25,257 bases of DNA, from positions 1 through 25,257 of the IMG/VR virus record IMGVR_UViG_3300025769_000771. One strand, 5' to 3'. Position 1 is the first letter of the stretch. Each line of letters begins with the position of its first letter. This DNA is from a virus. Of this stretch, positions 1 to 5,864 are shown piece after piece. The notes beneath the pieces were generated by a model, which saw only the letters and a list, made by a program, of their open reading frames with translations, was not told the DNA's origin and ran no database searches. The position numbers and the translations under genes are program-made.

Positions 1-326
1 CTTATGAAAAAGCAGGCGGTGGTTACAAAGGTGGTAAAGGAAAGAAACAAAAGTCATTAAGCAAATGGACAAAAGAAGAATGGGGAACCAAAAGTGGTAA
101 GCCAAGTACACAGGGCAAGAAGGCTACGGGCGAAAGGTACTTACCAAAAAAAGCAAGGCAGGCACTCTCATCGTCAGAGTATGCGAAGACTACGGCAGCG
201 AAAAGAAGAGGAACTGCAAAAGGAAAACAATTTGTTAAGCAGCCTAAAGCTATAGCTAAGAAGACAGCTAAATATCGTAAAGCAGCAAAAGGTGGTTTGA
301 TAGGTACACATAATAGATTATACTAA
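1..326 (+). CDS. DUF5872-like small basic phage protein, 5' end outside window
   Basis: The frame is open from base 3 to a TAA at 324-326, giving about 107 residues with the N-terminus missing. The protein is rich in Lys, Gly and Ala. It carries the pattern KWTKEEWGTKSGKPS, then GERYLPKKA, then SSEYAKTTAAKRR and GKQFVKQPK, which I recognise from memory as the DUF5872 family, common in marine phages and some large viruses. The function of that family is unknown. The strong positive charge suggests nucleic-acid contact or packaging inside the capsid, but that is inference. It ends in THNRLY, the same tail found on two of the next three genes. The first visible codons (YEKAGGG) are nearly identical to a segment of the next gene, so the two may share ancestry. 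Confidence 0.75.
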   Translation, partial: YEKAGGGYKGGKGKKQKSLSKWTKEEWGTKSGKPSTQGKKATGERYLPKKARQALSSSEYAKTTAAKRRGTAKGKQFVKQPKAIAKKTAKYRKAAKGGLIGTHNRLY

Positions 327-349
327 CATAAACAAACAGGAGAAATAAA

Positions 350-571
350 ATGGTATTAGGATTAGGATTAATTGGACAGGCTGTTAAACAAATAGAAAAA
401 CGTAAAGATAAAAAGAAAAAAAACGCTTTTAACGCTGGTGTTCAAGCTGGTATGGAAAAAGCAGGCGGTGGTGCAGGCATGTCACAACTTAAAAAAGGTG
501 GCATGGTTGGCAAGAAGAAAAAAGCCAAAGCTAAAAAAACTGGAGGCGCTCCGCACAATAGGTTATACTAA
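350..571 (+). CDS. Small lysine-rich protein ending in HNRLY
   Basis: This 73-residue protein has a short hydrophobic N-terminus (MVLGLGLIGQAV), a charged stretch of Lys/Arg, a Gly-rich middle (EKAGGGAG) and a Lys-rich tail ending in PHNRLY. The start at 350 is supported by an AGGAG motif at 339-343. The stop overlaps the next start as TAATG. I recognise no named family. Its charge and place among other basic mini-proteins just ahead of a head-completion gene suggest a minor virion or DNA-associated protein. A membrane or packaging role is possible, but nothing in the sequence decides it. Confidence 0.7.
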   Translation: MVLGLGLIGQAVKQIEKRKDKKKKNAFNAGVQAGMEKAGGGAGMSQLKKGGMVGKKKKAKAKKTGGAPHNRLY

Positions 572-864
572 TGGCAGTAAAGAAAAAAGATTCAAGGTTA
601 GCACGTGCAGGTGTAAGCGGTTTTAACAAACCAAAGCGTACACCTAATCATCCAAAGAAGTCTCACATTGTTGTGGCTAAAGAAGGCGATAAGATTAAGA
701 CTATCCGCTTTGGAGAGAAGGGTGCAAGCACCGCAGGCAAACCAAAGGCAGGTGAGTCAGCACGTATGAAGGCAAAGCGTAAATCATTTAAAGCTCGTCA
801 TGCAAAGAACATTGCTAAAGGTAAAATGTCAGCAGCGTATTGGGCAGACAAGGTTAAGTGGTAA
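571..864 (+). CDS. Conserved basic phage protein (possibly DUF6321)
   Basis: This 97-residue, strongly basic protein contains AGVSGFNKPKRTPNHPKKSH, then VVAKEGDKIKTIRFGEKG, and ends in KSFKARHAKNIAKGKMSAAY followed by WADKVKW. I recall this pattern as widespread in marine phages and in some databases as DUF6321; that label is from memory and not checked. The start overlaps the previous stop (TAATG), and its own stop overlaps the next start the same way, so translation is probably coupled. It lacks the HNRLY tail of its neighbours. The function is unknown. Nucleic-acid binding is plausible from its charge. Confidence 0.75.
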   Translation: MAVKKKDSRLARAGVSGFNKPKRTPNHPKKSHIVVAKEGDKIKTIRFGEKGASTAGKPKAGESARMKAKRKSFKARHAKNIAKGKMSAAYWADKVKW

Positions 865-1031
865 TGGCTATAAGTAGAGCAGCGACCAGTCAGCAGGTGA
901 GCAAACCTGGTACGAAAGGTAGGTGGTCTAATAATAATAAGTCTACTGGCACGGGACGTCCAAGGGGCGCAGGTCAGACGGCTCAAAGGCAGACTGGTCG
1001 CAACCAATCAGGACATAACAGATTATACTAA
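864..1031 (+). CDS. 55-residue basic protein ending in HNRLY
   Basis: This short gene starts at an ATG overlapping the previous stop (TAATG) and runs 55 codons to a TAA at 1029-1031. The product is rich in Ser, Thr, Asn, Gln, Gly and Arg with few hydrophobic residues, so it is probably disordered. It ends in SGHNRLY, the tail shared with two upstream genes, which is the main reason to believe it is real. It fills the gap between the basic-protein cluster and the head-completion gene exactly. The Shine-Dalgarno sequence of the next gene overlaps its stop codon. I recognise no family and propose no specific function. Confidence 0.72.
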   Translation: MAISRAATSQQVSKPGTKGRWSNNNKSTGTGRPRGAGQTAQRQTGRNQSGHNRLY

Positions 1032-1042
1032 GGAGAACATAG

Positions 1043-1708
1043 ATGGCAACGTCAGGTACATATAACTTCTCAATGGACATTGACGAAGTAATTGAAGAAG
1101 CCATGGAAATGATTGGCGGTGAAGCAACGCTTGGTAATGAGCCAAGGTCTGCTCGGCGTTCTATCAACTTGCTTCTCCAAGACTGGCAGAACCGTGGCAT
1201 CCAGCTATGGACTGTCGGAACTACAACTGTTACTGTAACAACCAGTGTTACGTCTTATGTGCTAAGCGATGAGAACATTGACGTTCTCGAAGCGGTAGTA
1301 AATCGTAACGACACTGACGTACAATTAGAACGTATTAGCATGGAAGAATATCTGAAGGTTCCTCGTAAGGGGCAGACGGGTCGCCCTACTCAGTTTGCTG
1401 TACGCAGAGAGCGTGACCAGGCAAGAGTTTATCTGTGGCCGATTCCAGAGAATAGCACAGATGCAATTAAGTTTGAGACTGTAAAGTATTTCCAAGATGT
1501 GTCTAAGTCTTCACAGACTGCTGACATTTCTCGTAGGTTCTATCCTTGTCTTACAGCGGGTACTGCTTACTTCATGTCAATGAAACGCCCTGGTGTTGAT
1601 GCTGGTCGTATTCAAATGATTAAAGGTGAGTATGAAGAAAGATTGTTAAGAGCGCAAGAGGAAGACAGGGAACGTGCAAGTATGTTTGTACTTCCAGGTC
1701 TTAGGTAA
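1043..1708 (+). CDS. Head-completion / tail accessory protein, P22 gp4-like
   Basis: The protein has 221 residues. The N-terminal half is helical, with DIDEVIEEAMEMIGGEA and then a stretch around residues 31-57 ending in LLQDWQNRGIQLWTV. It is followed by a beta-rich part containing SYVLSDENIDVLEAV and RDQARVYLWPIP. This pattern is typical of marine-phage proteins related to P22 gp4, the tail accessory factor that sits under the portal, closes the filled head and docks the tail. The assignment is by pattern from memory. P22 gp4 itself is shorter (about 166 residues). A strong AAGGAG motif at 1030-1035 supports the start. The position before the fibre and tail genes fits a head-tail joining role. 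Confidence 0.72.
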   Translation: MATSGTYNFSMDIDEVIEEAMEMIGGEATLGNEPRSARRSINLLLQDWQNRGIQLWTVGTTTVTVTTSVTSYVLSDENIDVLEAVVNRNDTDVQLERISMEEYLKVPRKGQTGRPTQFAVRRERDQARVYLWPIPENSTDAIKFETVKYFQDVSKSSQTADISRRFYPCLTAGTAYFMSMKRPGVDAGRIQMIKGEYEERLLRAQEEDRERASMFVLPGLR

Positions 1709-1711
1709 GAT

Positions 1712-1987
1712 ATGAGAGCAAAAAGAGTATTAGGTTTATGTGATACCTGTGGTTTTAGGTATGAGTTAAAAACTTTAAAAAAGAATAGCTATGGCATGAT
1801 GGTTTGTCCAGAAGATTGGGAAGGAAGTTATGACTTAAAGAATCATCCACAGAATAGAAATGCAAGATTAAGAGAAAATAATTTTGTTAGGAACGCAAGA
1901 CCTGACCCAAATATTGATAGAAATTTAAACTGGGAAGCTGTAGCTTCTAATTGGGAAGACGTCAACAAGGACTGGAATACTATATAA
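1712..1987 (+). CDS. Small protein with a degenerate zinc ribbon
   Basis: The product has 91 residues. Near the N-terminus it has Cys10-x2-Cys13 and a single Cys32, followed by the sequence CPEDWEGSYDLKNHPQNR. A full zinc ribbon would have a second CxxC pair. Here the fourth position is Asp35 or Trp36, so metal binding may be lost or completed by another residue. I recall similar HPQ-containing proteins lying beside gp4-like genes in many phages, with variable loss of the cysteines; this is from memory. The start is only three bases after the head-completion gene, and the stop overlaps the fibre start (TAATG). A structural or assembly role near the head-tail joint is inferred from its neighbours. 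Confidence 0.62.
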   Translation: MRAKRVLGLCDTCGFRYELKTLKKNSYGMMVCPEDWEGSYDLKNHPQNRNARLRENNFVRNARPDPNIDRNLNWEAVASNWEDVNKDWNTI

Positions 1988-4311
1988 TGACAAATTTAAC
2001 AGGTAAACAAATTGCAAATACATATAAGAGTCTTCTCACAGTTCAAACTAGTGTTGAAAACTCAGGGCTAGATTTAAATCTTAGACCAATTCAATCTGGT
2101 GATGGTACTAATTCATCTATGAAGCTATCGGAAACAAACGCTGCCTTTACTGGTAACGTAAGTGTTAATGGTAACCTAACAGTTGAAGGTACTTTTGAGC
2201 CTAACACAATTAATACTACTGAAGTACAGGCCACTAGAATAGTAGCGACTAGTATTACAACAGACGCACTCACTGCCGATACACTTATTTTTCAAGATGT
2301 AAGTGTAAGCAGCCTACGAACAGGCAACTTATATGCTGTTAATATTAGTGCGGGTACGGTTAGTGCTACGAATATTAATGGTACTAATATTACAGTAAAT
2401 GGTGATAATGTTGTAACATCTGCTGTTGTTGCCTCTGTTAATGCTATCTTTGCTGCTTCAATTGCTGCTAATGCTTCAGCCATTATTGTTAATGCCTCAG
2501 CCATTACAGTTCTTCAGACATCGGTAGCCGCTAACTCTTCAGCTATTGCTGTTAACTCAGCAGCTATTACTTCTATCAATAGCTTTATATCTGCTGGTGC
2601 TTTTGCTAGTGTAGGTACATCAGCTACGTTAGAAACTAGGATTGCAGCTGTAAGCAGCACGATGGCAACGAGCATTGGCAATAGTAATACAAACATCGCC
2701 GCTGTGTCTGCTCTAACAAAAACAAATAAAGATGCCATTACTTCGATTAACGGTATAATTGGAACAGGTGCTTTTGCAAGCGCAGGAACTTCTGCTACAT
2801 TAGAGACTAGAATTAATACAGTATCATCTACAATGGCAACTAGTATTGGTAATAGCAATACTGCAATTACTGCCTTGTCAGCTACGATGGCAACTAGTAT
2901 TGGTAATAGTAATACAAACATTGCCGCTGTATCTGTTCTAACAAAAACAAATAAAGATGCTATTACTTCCATTAACGGTATACTTGCAACAGGTGCTTTT
3001 GCAAGCGTAGGAACTTCTGCTACATTAGAGACTAGAATTAATACAGTATCAGCTACAATGGCAACTAGTATTGGTAATAGCAATACTGCAATTGCTACAT
3101 TATCAGCTACGATGGCAACCAGTATCGGCAATAAAGTATCTAAGTCTGGTGACACAATGACTGGAGACTTGTCGTTTGGTGATAACATCAAGATTAATTT
3201 AGGTGCAGGCTCAGACCTCAACCTGTATCACGATGGCTCTGACAGCATAATCGAGGATACTGGCACGGGCGACCTTATTATTAAGGCTTCTCAAAGAATC
3301 TATATGAAGGGTGTTAATGACGAAACTCTCATTAGGTCTACAGAAGACTCTCAGATTTCGTTATACCATAATGGTTTTGAAAAACTGTCTACTTTAAGCG
3401 GCGGAATCTTAGTCTATGGTAACCTGGCTGCAGTTGGTGGTACGTTTACTGGCAACGTAAGTGCCACTGGCACAGTCACGGCTAATGGGCTTGTTGTTGG
3501 TGGTATAAATTATCCAACATCAGATGGTACGGCTAATCAAGTTATTAAAACAGACGGCGCTGGAACTCTTGCTTTTACTTCAATTTCTGGTGGTGCTGTA
3601 GACAGCGTAAACGGAGAGACTGGCATAGTCGTATTGGATGCGGCTGATGTAGGTGCGCTGGCACTTACTGGCGGCACGTTGACTGGCGATGTGTCATTCG
3701 GCGACAACGACAAAGCCATCTTTGGGGCTGGCTCTGATTTGCAGATTTATCATGATGGGTCTGATAGCTATATCAATGACAGTGGTGTAGGCGACTTAAA
3801 ACTAGGCGGTAATCAACTACAGCTTAATAATGCCGCACAAACAGCAAATTATATTTATGCTGTTGATGGCGCACAGGTTGAATTAAAATACAATAACCTT
3901 CTTAAACTAACCACCACCGCCACAGGCATTGATGTCACTGGCACGGTCACGGCTGATTCAGGTAGTGTCACTGGCGAGTTTATCGCAACAAGTTACAACG
4001 AGACGTATGATGCGCTTTCAGGCACTACCCCAACTGTCGATTGCCACAATGGTAATATGTTCAGCCTGACAACGTCTGGCAACACCACATTCACGTTCAG
4101 CAATCCACCAGCATCAGGCACAGCCTTTGGGTTTACGCTCAAGCTGGTTGCGGGCGGAACGCACACAATCACATACCCAGCCTCTGTTGATTGGGCTGGC
4201 GGCTCTGCCCCTGATGCTCCTGCCTCTGGCGAGACTGATGTGCTTGTGTTTATTACGCACGATGGCGGCACAACTTGGTATGGCTTCCGTGCTGGAGACG
4301 CAATGGCATGA
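1987..4311 (+). CDS. Large repetitive tail fibre protein
   Basis: The product has 774 residues from the ATG at 1987, which overlaps the previous stop. An in-frame TTG start at 1951 would lie inside the upstream gene and is not needed. The N-terminal third is Ala/Ser/Thr-rich with regular MATSIGNSNT repeats, a likely trimeric stalk (residues about 170-385). Residues about 385-640 contain two beta-type units with GAGSDLNLYHDGSDSII and GAGSDLQIYHDGSDSYI, a pattern I know from marine-phage fibres. The C-terminus (TPTVDCHNGNMFSLTTSGNT to WYGFRAGDAMA) looks like a conserved fibre-end domain. GC content rises along the gene: I count 19 of 60 G+C at 2341-2400 and 35 of 60 at 4141-4200. Receptor binding is inferred from family resemblance. 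Confidence 0.85.
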   Translation: MTNLTGKQIANTYKSLLTVQTSVENSGLDLNLRPIQSGDGTNSSMKLSETNAAFTGNVSVNGNLTVEGTFEPNTINTTEVQATRIVATSITTDALTADTLIFQDVSVSSLRTGNLYAVNISAGTVSATNINGTNITVNGDNVVTSAVVASVNAIFAASIAANASAIIVNASAITVLQTSVAANSSAIAVNSAAITSINSFISAGAFASVGTSATLETRIAAVSSTMATSIGNSNTNIAAVSALTKTNKDAITSINGIIGTGAFASAGTSATLETRINTVSSTMATSIGNSNTAITALSATMATSIGNSNTNIAAVSVLTKTNKDAITSINGILATGAFASVGTSATLETRINTVSATMATSIGNSNTAIATLSATMATSIGNKVSKSGDTMTGDLSFGDNIKINLGAGSDLNLYHDGSDSIIEDTGTGDLIIKASQRIYMKGVNDETLIRSTEDSQISLYHNGFEKLSTLSGGILVYGNLAAVGGTFTGNVSATGTVTANGLVVGGINYPTSDGTANQVIKTDGAGTLAFTSISGGAVDSVNGETGIVVLDAADVGALALTGGTLTGDVSFGDNDKAIFGAGSDLQIYHDGSDSYINDSGVGDLKLGGNQLQLNNAAQTANYIYAVDGAQVELKYNNLLKLTTTATGIDVTGTVTADSGSVTGEFIATSYNETYDALSGTTPTVDCHNGNMFSLTTSGNTTFTFSNPPASGTAFGFTLKLVAGGTHTITYPASVDWAGGSAPDAPASGETDVLVFITHDGGTTWYGFRAGDAMA
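2572..3150 (+). repeat. Tandem coding repeats in the tail-fibre stalk
   Basis: Three units begin at 2572, 2743 and 2968 with SIN and continue with GAFAS(V/A)GTSATLETRI and MATSIGNSNT. The middle unit is 225 bases (75 codons). The first is 171 bases (57 codons) because it lacks one 18-residue MATSIGNSNT block. The third runs out near 3150. The DNA copies are nearly identical between units 2 and 3, so copy number could change by recombination. Confidence 0.85.
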
Positions 4312-5087
4312 GTATAGCCAGAGAACTTCAAATGGCGGCGGCTGGCGCAGATACTGGTGGAGGTGGGTTCAGTCCTGCCGACATTGCCGACCTAAAACTA
4401 TGGCTTGACGCTACTGATGGCTCTACCTTGTTTCAGGACACGGCCAAAACAACTAGTGCGTCATCAGATAACGACCCAGTAGGCTGCTGGGAAGACAAGT
4501 CTGGCAATGGGTTTGACTTTGACCAAAGCACATCTGCTAGACGCCCGACCTTGGACACAGGTACAATGAGCTTGAATAGTTTAAATCTTGTACCGACAGC
4601 CGATAGTGGCGGCGGTCAATGGCTTGAAAATTCTACCTGCACCGACACAATTACCTTGTTTCAGGTGTTGCAGTACAACAGTAATAGTGCTGGCGTGTCG
4701 TTTGGTATAGGCGCATCTTATAATGGGTATTTTACATTCAACGCCTCTCTCGGTACAAACTATGTGGCGGCTGCTTTAAGTGGATTTAGAACTGTAGGTG
4801 ATAGTTATAGTCGTATAGCATCAGGAAATGACGCAATTATTAGTGGCGACCTAGTAAACTTTTTACGTGAAAACGGAACTCAGTACGCAGTTAATAGCGG
4901 ATACAACTATACCAGCAATGCAAACAACATTGGCTCTTACATTGGTAGGCGTGGCTTGTCGATTGGCGACCACAAACCATTCGACGGAAATGTCGGAGAG
5001 GTTATCGCTTACGAGAGAAGATTATCAGCAACCGAAATTGGTCAGGTTGAATCTTATTTATCAGACAAATGGAGTATTACAATATGA
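4308..5087 (+). CDS. LamG / concanavalin-like adhesin of the tail fibre
   Basis: The product has 259 residues from the ATG at 4308, which overlaps the fibre stop as ATGA; an earlier start at 4275 would sit deep inside the fibre gene. After a short N-terminus and a Gly-rich linker (GADTGGGGF) comes DLKLWLDATDGSTLF, then a Trp-containing segment ending DKSGNGFDF and ARRPTL. Near the end is GEVIAYERRLSATEIGQVES followed by YLSDKWSI. This start and finish are typical of LamG or concanavalin-like lectin domains in phage and bacterial surface proteins. A role in binding host glycans at the fibre tip is inferred from the fold and from its place between the fibre and its probable chaperone. Confidence 0.78.
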   Translation: MSIARELQMAAAGADTGGGGFSPADIADLKLWLDATDGSTLFQDTAKTTSASSDNDPVGCWEDKSGNGFDFDQSTSARRPTLDTGTMSLNSLNLVPTADSGGGQWLENSTCTDTITLFQVLQYNSNSAGVSFGIGASYNGYFTFNASLGTNYVAAALSGFRTVGDSYSRIASGNDAIISGDLVNFLRENGTQYAVNSGYNYTSNANNIGSYIGRRGLSIGDHKPFDGNVGEVIAYERRLSATEIGQVESYLSDKWSITI

Positions 5088-5512
5088 TTTATGTAAAAAC
5101 AGTTAATGGTGAAGCAAGTGTTTTTCCTTACGACTTACGAAAATTAAAGGAGGAAAATCCAAACACATCTTTCCCGAAAGAGATAAGCGTGGAAATGCTA
5201 GAGGGCTATGGTGTTTTTCCAGTAGTAGAAAACAAGCCTGAGTGCGACCCGTATGTTCAGACATTATCTGCTGGAACTCCAACATTAAGTAATGGTCAAT
5301 GGCAAGTTGATTACACTGCCACCAATATACCTGAAGCGGAAGCTGAAGAAGTTATTAGGAACGCACGATACGAGATGCTTTACGAAACGGATTGGCTTGC
5401 TTTGTCGGATGTAGTTATGTCGGCAGATATGGTTGTGTATCGTCAGGCGCTTCGTGATATACCACAACAGGAAGGGTTTCCCTTCTCGGTTGTATGGCCG
5501 ACGAAGCCATAG
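5084..5512 (+). CDS. Phage tail assembly chaperone-like protein
   Basis: The product has 142 residues from the ATG at 5084, which overlaps the previous stop (ATGA). The C-terminal part, RNARYEMLYETDWLALSDVV then YRQALRDIPQQEGFPFSVVW, matches the pattern I know for the phage tail assembly chaperone domain (Phage_tail_APC), usually found at the end of small genes next to tail fibres. The N-terminal part is not recognised. Such proteins help fold or attach fibres, and the position directly behind the fibre and adhesin genes agrees. It is the last gene before the promoter-bearing gap at 5513-5702. Confidence 0.75.
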   Translation: MIYVKTVNGEASVFPYDLRKLKEENPNTSFPKEISVEMLEGYGVFPVVENKPECDPYVQTLSAGTPTLSNGQWQVDYTATNIPEAEAEEVIRNARYEMLYETDWLALSDVVMSADMVVYRQALRDIPQQEGFPFSVVWPTKP

Positions 5513-5546
5513 TATAGTAATTTAAACCAACAATCGGAGAGTAAAA

Positions 5547-5600
5547 ATGACACCAATATTATGGGGTATTAGCTTAAAATACCAAGCTTATGCCTTATAA
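5547..5600 (+). CDS. Possible 17-residue peptide (MTPILWGISLKYQAYAL)
   Basis: A GGAG motif at 5536-5539 lies seven bases before this ATG, an ideal ribosome-binding distance, and the frame closes after 17 codons. The peptide is mostly hydrophobic. It could be a real mini-protein, a leader peptide, or the remnant of a gene lost from this gap. No comparison was possible, so this is a weak call. Confidence 0.3.
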   Translation: MTPILWGISLKYQAYAL

Positions 5601-5609
5601 TTTAAACGG

Positions 5610-5638
5610 TTGACAAGTTATCTAAACGAGACTAGTAT
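5610..5638 (+). promoter_or_regulatory. Sigma70-like promoter P1
   Basis: TTGACA at 5610-5615 is a perfect -35 box. After exactly 17 bases comes TAGTAT at 5633-5638, which keeps the first two and last two bases of the -10 consensus. It lies in a gene-free gap and points at the holin-like gene and second fibre. Confidence 0.6.
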
Positions 5639-5666
5639 TGTTTAATTAAAGATTTTGTTGTATAAT
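5638..5666 (+). promoter_or_regulatory. Sigma70-like promoter P2, tandem with P1
   Basis: TATAAT at 5661-5666 is a perfect -10 box. Seventeen bases upstream is TTGTTT (5638-5643), which keeps the TTG of the -35 consensus. Its -35 box starts on the last base of the P1 -10 box. A start site near 5673 would leave a leader of about 30 bases before the ATG at 5703. Confidence 0.6.
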
Positions 5667-5702
5667 AAACCAAGCATAACACTGGATATAAGGATAATAA
5701 TA

Positions 5703-5864
5703 ATGGAAGAACCAGATAAACTTATGATGGATGCAGGAGCTTTAGGTATTACGGCTGGAGCTTTATTTGAGATACTGCCTAGCGTTACAGCGCTGGCTTC
5801 GCTTATTTGGGTGTGCATCAGAATTTATGAGACAGATACCGTACAAAAATTACTTGGTAAATAA
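5703..5864 (+). CDS. Small one-TM protein, holin-like
   Basis: The product has 53 residues from the ATG at 5703. AAGGA at 5690-5694 supports this start, while the longer TTG form from 5655 would begin inside the promoter. It has a charged N-terminus (MEEPDK), one hydrophobic stretch of about 25 residues (GALGITAGALFEILPSVTAL onward to WVC) and a basic C-terminus (KLLGK). This layout resembles small class II/III holins such as T7 gp17.5, which also lies near a fibre gene. No sequence signature proves it, so another small membrane protein is possible. A second holin candidate lies at 19538-19906. Confidence 0.55.
   Translation: MEEPDKLMMDAGALGITAGALFEILPSVTALASLIWVCIRIYETDTVQKLLGK

Larger units (their letters stand above)
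309..1031 (+). repeat. Three copies of a C-terminal HNRLY-stop coding tag
   Basis: The last six codons of three neighbouring genes (309-326, 554-571 and 1014-1031) all encode His-Asn-Arg-Leu-Tyr-stop. The codons differ silently: His is cat, cac, cat; Asn is aat, aat, aac; Arg is aga, agg, aga; the Leu, Tyr and stop codons are the same. Silent variation with an unchanged peptide suggests that the peptide, not the DNA, is conserved. The fourth gene of the cluster (571-864) ends differently, in DKVKW. Confidence 0.8.

Noticed and set aside
2572-3150. CRISPR-like regular repeats
   Set aside because: The repeats are in frame, coding, of unequal unit length and without unique spacers of constant size.
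2514-3221. Long minus-strand frame (235 codons) across the fibre repeats
   Set aside because: It is the mirror of the repetitive fibre stalk, is itself repetitive and hydrophobic without family pattern, and has no supporting context.
4275-4307. Earlier start for the LamG-like gene
   Set aside because: It would lie inside the fibre gene, while the ATG at 4308 forms the same ATGA overlap used elsewhere in this genome.
5471-5485. GAAGGG-TTT-CCCTTC inverted repeat as a terminator
   Set aside because: It lies inside the conserved QQEGFPFS coding segment of the chaperone gene, about 30 bases before its stop, and has no T-run.
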